A DNA stretch of 64,000 bases from JAVEDQ01 sp963783105 (GTDB taxonomy: Bacteria; Actinomycetota; Actinomycetes; Frankiales; Frankiaceae): contig CAWAMI010000009.1 in assembly GCA_963783105.1 (NCBI GenBank), positions 121,579 through 185,578 on the forward strand, read 5' to 3'. This document shows positions 7,732-16,756 of this stretch, piece by piece. Below the pieces are notes generated by a model. That model saw only the letters and a program-made list of their open reading frames with translations, was not told the origin of the DNA and did not search any database. The number at the start of each line of letters is the position of its first letter. Positions within the stretch are counted from its first letter, which is position 1. The position numbers and the translations under genes are program-made.

Positions 7732-9084
7732 GTGTACTCCCGCACCGCTCCCGCGCCGCCGCGTCCCCGTCGTCCCGTCGCGCGCGCGGTCGCCGTGGCC
7801 GTGGCCGCGCTGGTCGGGCTGTCGATGCTGCTCACCGCCTGCGCACCCCCGGACACCGTCTCGATCAGCACGAGCCCGGGCCGGTCGGCCGCGCGGGACC
7901 TGTCCGGCAGCGTCCTGCGCGGCAACGCCTACGTCTTCGTCCCGCAGACGGGCGGCATCACGTCCGTGTCCTTCTACCTCGACGGTGCCGCGACGCCGTA
8001 CCGCACCGACAGGGCCGCCCCCTTCGACCTCGTCGGCAACGGCCCGACGGGGTCGGCCCTCCCGCTCGACACGAGCCGCATGACCGCAGGCTCGCACCGC
8101 ATCACCGCGCGGATCGCCCGGGGAACGGCGATCACCGCGCTGACCGTTCTGTTCGCCGTGCAGTCGAACGCGGCGACCCCCGCCTCGCAGCACTTCAGCC
8201 GCACCGCCGGAAGGGCCTGGGGCCCGAACAGCCCGTTCAACACCCCGCTGCCGGCCAATCCCGTGCTCGACCCGAACTCGGCGTCGATCGCCGCCTACCT
8301 CTCCGGCGGCACCCGGGCGCAGATCGCGAACCTCTACGACTACGGCTGGCCGATCTTCTCCGCCGACGCGTCGACGCCGCGGACGACGGTGAAGGCCACC
8401 ATGCCGTGGGGGCCCGACCCGTTCGCCGGGCTCGCCGTGCCGATCCCCGCGAACCTGCAGCCCAACGCGGGCAGCGACGGCCACGCCATCGTCGTGGACT
8501 GGAGCACCGGTCGCCTCTTCGAGTTCTGGCAGCTCCGCAAGGTGAACGGCGCGTGGACGGTCTCGTGGGGCCAGGTCACCCCGGACGTGTTCTCCGGCCT
8601 GGGCAACGAGAAGCTGGACGGCGGCTCGTCCAAGGGCGCCGGGACGAGCGGCCTCGCAGGCCTCGTCCTCGCCCGCGAGATGCGGGAAGGAGCCATCAAC
8701 CACGCGCTGGTGTTCGCCAGCAACGCCGTCACGCCGAACACCTTCCGCTTCCCGGCCACCAAGACCGACGGCAACAACCCGGCCGGGCTCCCGCTGACCA
8801 GCACGATCCCCGAGGGCGCGCGGGTCCGGCTCGACCCGTCGATCAACCTCGCCGCGATCCCCGGCATCACCAAGGCCGAGCTGATGGTCGGCCGGGCGCT
8901 GCAGACCTACGGGGCGTTCTGCGCGGACCAGGGCGGTGCCCGCATGTCGTTCGAGTTCGAGAACCCCGTCGGCGACCCGGCCGGCAACCCTTACCCGAGC
9001 CTCGGCCTGAGCTGGGACTACTTCCACATGTCGCACATCCCATGGCAGAAGCTGCAGGTGCTGCGCTCCTGGGACGGCCGCTGA
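7732..9084 (+). CDS. Secreted lipoprotein, unknown function, in polysaccharide locus
   Basis: 450 residues from GTG 7732. The N-terminus has a basic stretch, a hydrophobic helix and the lipobox LLTAC (Cys about residue 37), so it should be a lipid-anchored exported protein. Residues about 50-145 look like an Ig-like domain (GITSVSFYLDGAATPYR, TAGSHRITARIA). The larger C-terminal domain (GHAIVVDWSTGRLFEFWQL, AGLVLAREMREGAINHALVF, VGRALQTYGAFCADQGG) matches, from memory, an unnamed family of actinobacterial and myxobacterial secreted proteins. No catalytic function is established. Position suggests a role at the cell surface with the polysaccharide. Confidence 0.7.
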   Translation: MYSRTAPAPPRPRRPVARAVAVAVAALVGLSMLLTACAPPDTVSISTSPGRSAARDLSGSVLRGNAYVFVPQTGGITSVSFYLDGAATPYRTDRAAPFDLVGNGPTGSALPLDTSRMTAGSHRITARIARGTAITALTVLFAVQSNAATPASQHFSRTAGRAWGPNSPFNTPLPANPVLDPNSASIAAYLSGGTRAQIANLYDYGWPIFSADASTPRTTVKATMPWGPDPFAGLAVPIPANLQPNAGSDGHAIVVDWSTGRLFEFWQLRKVNGAWTVSWGQVTPDVFSGLGNEKLDGGSSKGAGTSGLAGLVLAREMREGAINHALVFASNAVTPNTFRFPATKTDGNNPAGLPLTSTIPEGARVRLDPSINLAAIPGITKAELMVGRALQTYGAFCADQGGARMSFEFENPVGDPAGNPYPSLGLSWDYFHMSHIPWQKLQVLRSWDGR

Positions 9085-9169
9085 GTCGCTGCGGCACGAT
9101 CGGACGATAAGAGAGATCATTCCGTCGACCGGCATCCGCGGGCGGTGGCCGGACACACGTGGGGAGCGC

Positions 9170-10300
9170 ATGGTCGTCCTGAGGGTGGAGCGGTCGCTGG
9201 GCCCGTGGGCGGACGCCTGGGACCGGCTGCTCGACGCGTCGCCCCTCCCGTCCCCGTTCCTACGGTCCTGGTGGCTCGGGGCGATGGCCGACGCGGACAG
9301 CCGCTACCTCCTGGTCACTGAGGGGGAGACGACTGAGGGGGAGACGACCGAGGGGGAGACGACCGAGGGGGAGACGCTGCTCGGCGGACTCGCCGTCGAC
9401 GTCCGGCGCCGCGCCGGGGTCGAGATCGTGGGCCCCCTGGGGGAGCGCGGCTTCGCTCCCGACCATCTCGACCTGGTCGCCCGGCCCGACCGCGCGGGGG
9501 ACGTCGCGTCGGCGCTGGCGCGCTGGTTGCGGCGGCCGGGCAGCCGGCTGGTCGAGTTCCCCGGCGTCGGGGTCACGTCGCGGCTGGCCGAGGTTCTGGG
9601 GCCGCGGGTCGAGGAGGTGGAGATCGAGCAGGCGCCGTGGGTGCCGCTGCCGGAGGACTTCGCGACCTTCACCCGCACGGCCATGCCGGGCATCATGCGC
9701 AACTCGATCCGCCGCTCCGGCAACAAGCTCGCCCGCAACGGCGAGGTCCGCTTCGTCCCGCTGCACGCCGACGACCCCGCCTTCGAGACCACCCTGGCGC
9801 GGCTGCTGGCCCTGCACGGTGCGCAGTTCGGCGAGGGCTCGGCGCTGGTCCGGGAGGCCGACCGGTTCCGCGCCGCCGTCGCCGCCGGCCTCGACCGCGG
9901 CGAGATGAAGATCTTCCCGCTCTACGTCGGGGAGGCGATCGCCGCCGTCGACGTCGCGTTCTCCGTGGCCGGCCGGTTCAGCTACTACCAGGGTGGCCGC
10001 TCGACGGCGGCGGAGCATTCCGGGGCCGGGACGGTGCTGATGGCGCGCGGGATCGAGTGGGCCTGCGACACCGGGCACCGGGAGGTCGACTTCCTGCGTG
10101 GCGCGGAGCCGTACAAGCTCGGGTGGGGCGCGGACCGCCGACGGCCGGTTCTGCGGCTGCGCGCCGGCTTCGGCCCCGGCGGCGTGGCGGCGCTCCGCGT
10201 GCTCCAGGCGCGCGAGGACGAGCGGGTGCTGCGGCAGGGTCGCCGCGTGAAGGCGGCGCTGGCCCCGATCCGTACCCGCCTGCGGGAGCGGTCGGCGTGA
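9170..10300 (+). CDS. FemAB/BioF2-like GNAT-fold acyltransferase
   Basis: 376 residues, ATG 9170 with GGGGAG five bases upstream. The C-terminal half has the BioF2-like acetyltransferase pattern: FSVAGRFSYYQGGRSTAAEH followed by DFLRGAEPYKLGWG. Proteins of this type in polysaccharide loci are thought to add acyl or amino-acyl groups to amino sugars; that role here is inference. Near residue 50 the protein carries four copies of TEGET encoded by a perfect 15-bp tandem repeat. It overlaps the following ATP-grasp gene by 4 bases, so the two products probably act together. Confidence 0.75.
   Translation: MVVLRVERSLGPWADAWDRLLDASPLPSPFLRSWWLGAMADADSRYLLVTEGETTEGETTEGETTEGETLLGGLAVDVRRRAGVEIVGPLGERGFAPDHLDLVARPDRAGDVASALARWLRRPGSRLVEFPGVGVTSRLAEVLGPRVEEVEIEQAPWVPLPEDFATFTRTAMPGIMRNSIRRSGNKLARNGEVRFVPLHADDPAFETTLARLLALHGAQFGEGSALVREADRFRAAVAAGLDRGEMKIFPLYVGEAIAAVDVAFSVAGRFSYYQGGRSTAAEHSGAGTVLMARGIEWACDTGHREVDFLRGAEPYKLGWGADRRRPVLRLRAGFGPGGVAALRVLQAREDERVLRQGRRVKAALAPIRTRLRERSA
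9317..9376 (+). repeat. In-frame 15-bp tandem repeat, four copies, inside the GNAT-like gene
   Basis: Four consecutive 15-base units, nearly identical (the third base of the Thr codon varies), encode TEGET four times. The unit is a multiple of three, so copy-number change would lengthen or shorten an acidic loop without breaking the frame. Confidence 0.95.
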
Positions 10301-11553
10301 CCGGTCCCCGGCGGGTGCTCATCGTCGAGGACGGGCTCGGGCCCCACCCGCTCGTCGCCGCCCGGTCCTTCGGCGAGTCCGGGTGGTTCGTCGGCATCGG
10401 GTCGCCGACCGGCGGCGGGCGGGCCGCGTCGTCGCGATGGGTCGCCGCCCGGCACGTGGTGCCGCCGGCGGAGGTGGACGAGGCCGCGTTCGTCGCCGCG
10501 ACCGCCGGCGCCGTGGCCGAGCAGGGCTACGACCTCGTGTTCGGCGCCGACGACGTCGAGGTGCTCGCGCTGTCGTCGGCGCGCGACCGGCTCGGCGCGC
10601 TCGTGCCCTACCCGGAGCACGCCGCGGTGCTCGGCACCATCGACAAGCTCGCCGTCACGCGCGCCGCCGAGACCGCCGGGGTGCCGGTGCCGCGGACCGC
10701 CTTCCCCGACGGCGAGGTCAGGGCCGGCCTCGTCGAGCCGCTGCTGCCGGCGGTCGTGAAGGCGCGCCTGCACTGGACGCCCGGTCAGCGCGAGGTGCCG
10801 CCGCGCCTCGAGCGCGTCTACTGCCGGACCGTCGACGAGGTCGCGGCGGCGGTGGCGTCGATGCGGGCCGCCGGGGCGCAGCCGATCGTGCAGGAGCGGG
10901 TCGACGGCGGCCTCGGCGCGGTCACCGTGCTGCTCGATCGACGCGGCCGCGTCCGCGCGCGCCTGCAGCAGGAGGCGGAGCGCATCTCACCGCTCTGGCA
11001 CAACAGCGTCGCCGCCCGCACGGTGCCGGTCGACGACGACCTCGTCGATCGGGTCGCCGCGATGCTGCGGGAACTGGGGTGGTGGGGGCTGGTCAACCTG
11101 CAGTTCCTGCTGCCCGGCGGCACGTGGGCGGCATCGCCGGTGGCGGCCGTCGGACCGGACTCGCCGAGGCTGATCGACGTCAACGGCCGCTTCTACGGCT
11201 CCATCGCGCTCGCCCGCGCGGCCGGCCTGGACCTGCCGGTCCTGTGGGCGCGGCTCGCCCTGGAGACCTCGGAAACGGCGGAGAGCTCGGACACCGAGGG
11301 GGCCGGGCCGCCGCTCACCGGCCGGCCCGGGGTGCGCTACCAGAGCCTGGAGGAGGACCTGCGGCGCGCCCTGCTCGGACCCCGTGGCGGCCGGACCCGC
11401 GACGTCTGGGCCACCCTGCGCTACGCGGCGGGCGCCACGCACTCCACCTGGGCCCGCGACGACCGCCGCCCGGCGCTGCGCCGCACGGTGGAGGTGGCCC
11501 GGCTCGAGGGCCGGGAGCTCGCCCGCCGGGCCCTCGGTCGCGGCCCGGGCTGA
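10297..11553 (+). CDS. ATP-grasp family ligase-like protein
   Basis: 418 residues from the GTG overlapping the previous stop (GTGA). The central region has ATP-grasp features: LGTIDKLAVTRAAETAGVPV, PAVVKARLHW with the ATP-binding Lys, IVQERVDGGLGAVTVLLD and the metal-binding end block RLIDVNGRFYGSIALA. ATP-grasp enzymes join a carboxylate to an amine via an acyl-phosphate. Coupled to the FemAB/GNAT-like gene, it may build an amide decoration of the glycan; substrate unknown. The C-terminal roughly 90 residues are Arg-rich and less conserved. Confidence 0.8.
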   Translation: MTGPRRVLIVEDGLGPHPLVAARSFGESGWFVGIGSPTGGGRAASSRWVAARHVVPPAEVDEAAFVAATAGAVAEQGYDLVFGADDVEVLALSSARDRLGALVPYPEHAAVLGTIDKLAVTRAAETAGVPVPRTAFPDGEVRAGLVEPLLPAVVKARLHWTPGQREVPPRLERVYCRTVDEVAAAVASMRAAGAQPIVQERVDGGLGAVTVLLDRRGRVRARLQQEAERISPLWHNSVAARTVPVDDDLVDRVAAMLRELGWWGLVNLQFLLPGGTWAASPVAAVGPDSPRLIDVNGRFYGSIALARAAGLDLPVLWARLALETSETAESSDTEGAGPPLTGRPGVRYQSLEEDLRRALLGPRGGRTRDVWATLRYAAGATHSTWARDDRRPALRRTVEVARLEGRELARRALGRGPG

Positions 11554-11556
11554 ACG

Positions 11557-11586
11557 GGGCGGCGTCCTGACGAGGGGACGCCGCCC
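11557..11586. terminator. Hairpin between convergent ATP-grasp and kinase genes
   Basis: A perfect 11-bp stem (11557-11567 with 11576-11586) and an 8-base loop fill the 35-bp gap between the two convergent stop codons. It can end both transcripts. Confidence 0.75.
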
Positions 11587-11588
11587 GA

Positions 11589-12281
11589 TCAGGCGAGGCC
11601 GCGGGCCGCGGCGTAGCGCCGGATGACCTCGACGACCTCGTCCACCACCGCGGCGACCGGCTGGGTGCCGTCGACGAGCACGCTGCCCGGTGCGCGCCGG
11701 ACGACCTCGAGGAGCTCCCGCCGGAGCGTCGTCACCGACTCGAGGGTGCCCTCGCCCTTGCGGGCGAGCAGGACCTGCGGCGGGGCGTCGAGGTAGATGG
11801 TGAGGTCCGGCCGCGGGTAGCGCTCGAGCACCCAGCCGTGCAGCCGCTCCTCCTTGCGCCGGTTCGGCGCCGCGATGTCGGTCGCCCAGTAGTCGAAGTA
11901 GTAGTGCCGGTCGAACAGGACGATGTCGCCACGCCGCACGAAGACGGCGGCCACCAGCGCCCGGAACCACTCCTCGGCGATGAGGTTGAGCATCCGCAGC
12001 CCGGTCGCCGCCTGCCCGACCAGCCGCGAGCGATGCTCCCGGTAGGCCGACTCGATGTGCTCGGGCCGACCGCGCAGGAGCCACGCGAGCCGGGTGGTCG
12101 GCAGCAGCCAGGTGCCCGACGCCGGGTTGATGCTCATGTACATCCGGCGCAGCGGCGCGGGCAGCCGGCCGGCCAGCTCCGGACCGAACAGCGCCCGCGC
12201 CACCGTCGTCTTGCCCGACCCGTCGGGGCCGATCAGTGCCACGGTGAAGCCGCGGTTCCGTCCTGTTCGCACGCGGGCCAC
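11589..12281 (-). CDS. Thymidylate-kinase-like P-loop kinase
   Basis: About 230 residues from a GTG at 12281 (start uncertain; no strong ribosome binding site). It has the P-loop GPDGSGKTT near residue 18, a DRHYYFDYW block like the DR(Y/H) motif of thymidylate kinases, and a LARKGEG lid-like region. It lacks the usual dTMP-specific context and sits in a glycan locus, so the substrate may be another nucleotide or sugar. It is divergent from a nucleotidyltransferase-like gene; such a kinase/nucleotidyltransferase pairing occurs in other polysaccharide loci. Confidence 0.75.
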   Translation of the reverse strand: MARVRTGRNRGFTVALIGPDGSGKTTVARALFGPELAGRLPAPLRRMYMSINPASGTWLLPTTRLAWLLRGRPEHIESAYREHRSRLVGQAATGLRMLNLIAEEWFRALVAAVFVRRGDIVLFDRHYYFDYWATDIAAPNRRKEERLHGWVLERYPRPDLTIYLDAPPQVLLARKGEGTLESVTTLRRELLEVVRRAPGSVLVDGTQPVAAVVDEVVEVIRRYAAARGLA

Positions 12282-12290
12282 GGGGGCATT

Positions 12291-12324
12291 GTGGCCGCGC
12301 CACGGGACGCGGTGGCCGCGCCAC
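12291..12324. promoter_or_regulatory. Two near-palindromic 13-bp repeats in a divergent intergenic region
   Basis: GTGGCCGCGCCAC occurs at 12291-12303 and again at 12312-12324. Each copy is an imperfect dyad (GTGGC...GCCAC), and the centres are 21 bp apart, two helical turns. They lie between the divergent starts of the kinase-like and nucleotidyltransferase-like genes, where paired operators would be expected. Confidence 0.4.
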
Positions 12325-12371
12325 GCGGCGCCGGCGTCGGCGGCGCGGCACGGGACGGCGACAATGAGGCC

Positions 12372-13421
12372 GTGGCATCGGGGGAGCGGGAGACGTCGGC
12401 CGGCGGCGGTGGCGAGCCGGCCCGGCCGGACCTCGCCCGGCTCGTCGCCGAGGAGGCGGGGGCGCCTCCTCGCCGGAGGGACACGGCCTACGACGCCTGG
12501 GCCGACGAGGCGCTGCGGGTGGCGCTTGACGGCAGCCTCCCGCTCGCTGCGACCTCCGAGGCGCTCGGCACACCGAACACGACGGCCTGGCGGGCCGCCC
12601 TCGTCGAGGAGGTGACGCGGCAGCGCGTGCGGGAGGCGACCGTGGCCGAGGTCGCCGCGGCCCTCGGCCCCGACGTCCGGCTCGTCGGCCGCGGCAGCCC
12701 GGCCTGGCGACCGAGCTCCGGACGCGACCTCGACCTGCTGGTCGAGCACCCCCGCGTGCCGATCGTCGCCGGACGGCTGGCGACCGCCGGCTTCGTGCCC
12801 GTGCCGGCCCACGACGAGCCGGGTCGCCGCGTCCTGGTCCGGTGCGAGGGCGGTCGTGCCGTCGACCTCGTCGACCTGGAGGGAGTCGACGCCGCGGACC
12901 TCACGGTCGGCGAGGACGGCTGGGCGGAGCCGACGGCGGCCGCGGCGCGAGCGCGGCTGCTCGCCCGGGCCGCGGCCCGGGGGAGCGTCCGGCTCGTCGA
13001 CCGGGCCGACGCCGAGGTGTTGGAGATCCCGATGCCGGAGGTCGACCCCCCGTCGGCTTCGCGCCGAGACGACCGGGTACCCCCGCCGCCGCGCGTCCTG
13101 CTGACCGGCCCGGGGGCGCGGCCGGAGGCGGAACGGCTGGCGGGCAGCCTGCGCGTGGCCGCCCTCGACGTCGCGCTCGTCGACCGTCGCGGGCCCGTGC
13201 GGGTCCTACGCGGGCACGGGCGGCGGCTCCGCGACCGTGCCGTGCCAGTGTTCGTCGGCGCGCCGCCCTGGCAGGTGGGCCGTGCGGTGCGCGCCGAGGT
13301 CGGGGCCGACGGGCTCTCCGACGACGACGCGGTCGCCCTGCTGCGCCGCGTGCTCGATCCTCCGCGCCGGTCGGACGGGCGCCGGTCGGGCGGGCGTCAG
13401 GCGGACGGGCGCAGCGCGTAG
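12372..13421 (+). CDS. Putative nucleotidyltransferase-fold protein
   Basis: 349 residues from GTG 12372 (start uncertain). The middle has a nucleotidyltransferase-like signature, VGRGSPAWRPSSGRDLDLLV, comparable to the G-S-x-x-x-G-x-D-x-D-x-x-V pattern of polymerase-beta-fold enzymes, with acidic residues in DLDLL and a later VDLVDLEG. The C-terminal third (VLLTGPGARPEAERLAGSL) looks like a separate small nucleotide-binding or kinase-like segment. It is divergent from the thymidylate-kinase-like gene. Its stop overlaps the convergent deacetylase gene by 25 bp. Confidence 0.5.
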   Translation: MASGERETSAGGGGEPARPDLARLVAEEAGAPPRRRDTAYDAWADEALRVALDGSLPLAATSEALGTPNTTAWRAALVEEVTRQRVREATVAEVAAALGPDVRLVGRGSPAWRPSSGRDLDLLVEHPRVPIVAGRLATAGFVPVPAHDEPGRRVLVRCEGGRAVDLVDLEGVDAADLTVGEDGWAEPTAAAARARLLARAAARGSVRLVDRADAEVLEIPMPEVDPPSASRRDDRVPPPPRVLLTGPGARPEAERLAGSLRVAALDVALVDRRGPVRVLRGHGRRLRDRAVPVFVGAPPWQVGRAVRAEVGADGLSDDDAVALLRRVLDPPRRSDGRRSGGRQADGRSA

Positions 13422-14314
13422 CGCAGGTTGGCCGCCAGGTCGCGGTTGCCGCGCTCGGGGTACATGACGACCCGCTTCAGCTCGAGGCTCGGCGTCGACG
13501 GCCGGTTGAAGCCCTCGGTCGTGGTGAGCGCGGCCCGGTAGCCGGCGCTGCTCGCCGCGGCGAGGGTGTGCTCGTCGTAGTCGGCCGTCGTCCCGTTCGG
13601 GTATGCGAGCAGGTCCACGCCGACGGCGAGCCGCTCGGCCAGCAACCGCCGGGAGTCCGCGAGGTCCCGCTTCTGCTCGCCTGCGGACTCGCCGGACAGG
13701 ATGGCGTGCGCGCAGGTGTGCGAGCCGACGTCGAAGCCGCGCCGCAGCAGCTCGGCCGACTCGTCCCAGTCGAGGAACAGGTCCTGCGCGCTCGGCGCCG
13801 TCCCGGTCGGCGCGAGCTGCTCGGTCAGCTCCGCCACCGCGGCGTCCCGCGTCGCGCGGTCGAGCCGCTTGAGTCGTCCCTGCAGCTGGTGGTTGGCCCG
13901 CCGCCGCGCGGCCTCGTCGGTCAGCTCCCAGCTGTCGCCGTCCCAGTCGACGCGGGGCGCGGTGCCGGCGCGGACGGCCCAGCTGAACGACTCCCACCAC
14001 GGGATCGTCTCGTTCGACAGCAGGCCGGGGACGAGGAAGAACGTCGCGGGCAGCCCGAGCCGCTCGAGCATCGGGACGGCCGTGGTCAGGTTGTCGCGGT
14101 AGCCGTCGTCGAAGGTGATCGCGACGGCCCGCGGCGGCAGCGGGCGTCCCTCGGCGAGCCGGGCGACCGCGTCGGCGAGCGGCATGACGGAGGCGAACCG
14201 CCGCAGCGACGTCAGCTGCCGCTCGAGTCCCTTCGGTCCGGCGCCCGGGCCGGACGGGAAGCACCAGGTGGAGTGGACGTTGTGGTAGCAGAGCACCAGC
14301 AGCCGGCTGCTCAT
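13397..14314 (-). CDS. Polysaccharide deacetylase (NodB homology domain)
   Basis: 305 residues. It contains the carbohydrate-esterase family 4 motifs: ITFDDGYRDN (TFDDG with the catalytic and metal-binding Asp) at about residue 75, and VGSHTCAHA (H-x3-H metal site) near 195, then LLAYPNGTTADYDE. These enzymes remove acetyl groups from N-acetyl sugars. No signal peptide is visible, so it may act in the cytoplasm on lipid-linked intermediates. It is last in a minus-strand operon after three GT4 genes, with its ATG overlapping the preceding stop (ATGA). Confidence 0.88.
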   Translation of the reverse strand: MSSRLLVLCYHNVHSTWCFPSGPGAGPKGLERQLTSLRRFASVMPLADAVARLAEGRPLPPRAVAITFDDGYRDNLTTAVPMLERLGLPATFFLVPGLLSNETIPWWESFSWAVRAGTAPRVDWDGDSWELTDEAARRRANHQLQGRLKRLDRATRDAAVAELTEQLAPTGTAPSAQDLFLDWDESAELLRRGFDVGSHTCAHAILSGESAGEQKRDLADSRRLLAERLAVGVDLLAYPNGTTADYDEHTLAAASSAGYRAALTTTEGFNRPSTPSLELKRVVMYPERGNRDLAANLRYALRPSA

Positions 14315-15456
14315 CGGCGGGCCTCGATCGCGGCGGAGTAGACGTCGCGCAGCCGCTCGGCCCACAGGTCGGCGTCGAAGCGCTGCTCGGCGCTCGCCCG
14401 GGCGGCGAGGCCCATCTCCTTGCGCAACCCGTCGTCGGCGAGCACGTCCGCGATCGCCTCGGCCAGCGCGTCGGGCCGGCCGTAGGGCACGAGCCGGCCG
14501 GTGACGCCGTCGTCGACGACCTCCAGCACGCCGGACACCCCGGACGCGACGGCCGGCACCCCGCAGGCGGCCGCCTCGATCAGCGCGGTCGGCAGGGCCT
14601 CGGTCCGCGTCGGCAGGCAGGCGATGGTCGACGCGGCGAGCAGGGCGTGCACGTCGGAGCGCCGGCCGGCGAAGACGACCCGGCCGTTGCCGTTCGCGCC
14701 GCCGTCGGTGGACAGCCCGAGCCCCTCCGCCTGCGCCCGCAGCCTCGGCTCCCACCGCCCGTCGCCGACGAGCAGCAGGCGCGCGTCGGGCACCCGCTTC
14801 AGCACCGCCGGCCACGCGTTGATCGCGTGCTCGTGCCCCTTGCCCGGCCCGAGCCGGCCCACGAGGGTGGCCACCGGCGCGCCCGCCGGGATGCCCAGCT
14901 CGGCGGGCAGCGTCGCGTCCGGGTCGGGGACGAACGAGGACAGGTCGATCCCGTTGTGCACGACCGTCCAGTTCTTGCGGGGGCGGTAGCGGGCGGCGAA
15001 GGAGTCCTTCGACGCCTGCGAGACGAACAGCACGCGTTCGCCGCGGTTGGCGGCCTGGACCGACAGCCACTCGCGCACCCGCTCGCGGCCGTGCAGCGGC
15101 TGCGCCTCGTGGTGGTAGGTGCTGACGCACGGCGTGCGGGTGATCCGGCTGGCCAGCGGAGCGAAGGTGGCCGCGTCCTCGAGGTGGGCGTGGACGACGT
15201 CGCAGCCGCTCTCCCGGATCGCGCGGACGACCCGCGGGATCGCATCCGGCTGGGCGAGCCGGTCGATGTCGAGGAAGCGGGGCTCGAGTCCGGCCGCGCG
15301 CAGGGCCGGCAGCCAGGTGGCGGTGTCGCCCTGCCCTCTGGCCAGGCTCACCACCGAGAGCTCCAGGTCGTGCCGCGGGCCGACCCGGCCGAGGGTGGCG
15401 AGCAGGTTCTCGGCGCCGCCGAAGTTGAGGGCGTCGATGAGGGCCAACACCTTCAT
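14311..15456 (-). CDS. Glycosyltransferase family 4 protein
   Basis: 381 residues from ATG 15456. GT-B fold: N-terminal DALNFGGAENLLATLGRVG, middle YHHEAQPLHG and NGIDLSSF, donor domain VGRLGPGKGHEHAI, LLLVGDGRWEPRLRAQAEGLG and the E-x7-E block TEALPTALIEAAACGVPAVAS. Likely adds one sugar to the lipid-linked repeat unit on the cytoplasmic face. Ten bases downstream of the preceding GT gene in the same operon. Confidence 0.88.
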   Translation of the reverse strand: MKVLALIDALNFGGAENLLATLGRVGPRHDLELSVVSLARGQGDTATWLPALRAAGLEPRFLDIDRLAQPDAIPRVVRAIRESGCDVVHAHLEDAATFAPLASRITRTPCVSTYHHEAQPLHGRERVREWLSVQAANRGERVLFVSQASKDSFAARYRPRKNWTVVHNGIDLSSFVPDPDATLPAELGIPAGAPVATLVGRLGPGKGHEHAINAWPAVLKRVPDARLLLVGDGRWEPRLRAQAEGLGLSTDGGANGNGRVVFAGRRSDVHALLAASTIACLPTRTEALPTALIEAAACGVPAVASGVSGVLEVVDDGVTGRLVPYGRPDALAEAIADVLADDGLRKEMGLAARASAEQRFDADLWAERLRDVYSAAIEARR

Positions 15457-15466
15457 GATGCGACCT

Positions 15467-16756
15467 TCACCGGGCCGCCACCCCGTCCGCCGCCTTGTCC
15501 GCCGGCCCGTCCGCCGCCCTGCCCGAGCGCAGCTCGTCGTAGACGGGCAGCACCCGCTCGGCGACCGAGGACCAGGAGGCGGCGCTGCGCGAACGCTCCA
15601 GCCCCGCCGCGCCCATCCGGTCGGCCAGGCCGTCGTCGCCGAGGACCCGGAGCAACGCGCGGGCCAGGGCGCCGGGATCGCCGGGCGGCACGAGCAGCCC
15701 GGTCTCACCGTCGCGCACGGCCACCCCGAGGTCGCCGACGTCGGTGGCGACGACCGGGCGGCCGAAGGTCTGGGCCAGGTGCACGACGCCGCTCTGGTTG
15801 GCGAGCACGTACGGCGCGACCACGACCCGGGCCGTCTCGACCATCGGCGCGACCGCCTCGGCCGGCACGTAGCCGGCCCGCAGGTCGACGCCGCCGACCC
15901 GCTCCGCCGACGCCCGCAGCGCGGCGATGTCGACGTCGGCGACCGCGCCGGCGACGACGAGCTCCGCGTCCGGCCGGTCCTGCCGGACCCGGGCGAAGGC
16001 GTCGAGGAGTCCCTCGACCCCCTTGTAGCGGGCGAGCGTGCCGAAGAACAGGACCCGCGCGTCCTGCCGCGAGGGCGGGGAGGCGGCGGTCGCGTCGGTG
16101 CCCGCGGACCGGGTGAAGATGCCCTCGTCGCCGTGCGGGATCACCTCGACCCGCCGCAGCCCGGGGAACGTCTCCTCGAGGTCCCGCCGGGCGCTCTCGC
16201 CGAGCACGAGCACCACGTCCATCGCCCGGTAGGCGCGGCCGAGCTCGCGGAGCAGCCCCCCGCCCATGCGGTAGAGCTCGCCGGTGCTGCGCTGCTCCTC
16301 GAACGGCTTGGGCGTGTGCGCGACGTCGGCGTGCACGGGCGCCCGGCCGGTGGCCGCGAGCAGGCGGACGATCCGGCGCACGAACCAGCCGTCGAGCGCG
16401 AACCGCCACTCGGCCCACTGCACGACGTCGGGCCGCGAGCGCAGCAGCAGCACCGCGAGCCGGAGCCAGGCGAGCACCAGCCGGCCCGCGCGGACCGCCC
16501 GACGGGCCTTGCGCACCACCCCGCCGAGACGGGTGCGCAACCAGGCCGGCTCGTCGGCGGCGGCCGGATGCCAGGTGGGGAGGACGTCGCGCAGCACGAC
16601 GCCGGGCTCGCGCGGGGCCAGCTCCGGGTCGCGGCCGGTGATCAGCTCGACCCTGTGCCCGGCGGCCGCGTACGCGTCGGCCATCTGCAGCGCGAACTGG
16701 TACAGCCCCCCGGACGGGCTGAACTCGACGACCGCGATGCGCAGGGCGCTTCTCAT
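15467..16756 (-). CDS. Glycosyltransferase family 4 protein
   Basis: 429 residues from ATG 16756, which overlaps the upstream stop (ATGA). N-terminal VEFSPSGGLYQFALQMADAY is the acceptor-domain opening. The donor domain has VLFFGTLARYKGVEGLLDAF, ELVVAGAVADVDIAAL and VVVAPYVLANQSGVVHLAQTF, then GRPVVATDVGDL. The usual E-x7-E acid pair is replaced by a less typical NQSGVVHLAQ stretch, as seen in some GT4 subfamilies. The C-terminal tail is Ala/Asp-rich. Confidence 0.85.
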   Translation of the reverse strand: MRSALRIAVVEFSPSGGLYQFALQMADAYAAAGHRVELITGRDPELAPREPGVVLRDVLPTWHPAAADEPAWLRTRLGGVVRKARRAVRAGRLVLAWLRLAVLLLRSRPDVVQWAEWRFALDGWFVRRIVRLLAATGRAPVHADVAHTPKPFEEQRSTGELYRMGGGLLRELGRAYRAMDVVLVLGESARRDLEETFPGLRRVEVIPHGDEGIFTRSAGTDATAASPPSRQDARVLFFGTLARYKGVEGLLDAFARVRQDRPDAELVVAGAVADVDIAALRASAERVGGVDLRAGYVPAEAVAPMVETARVVVAPYVLANQSGVVHLAQTFGRPVVATDVGDLGVAVRDGETGLLVPPGDPGALARALLRVLGDDGLADRMGAAGLERSRSAASWSSVAERVLPVYDELRSGRAADGPADKAADGVAAR

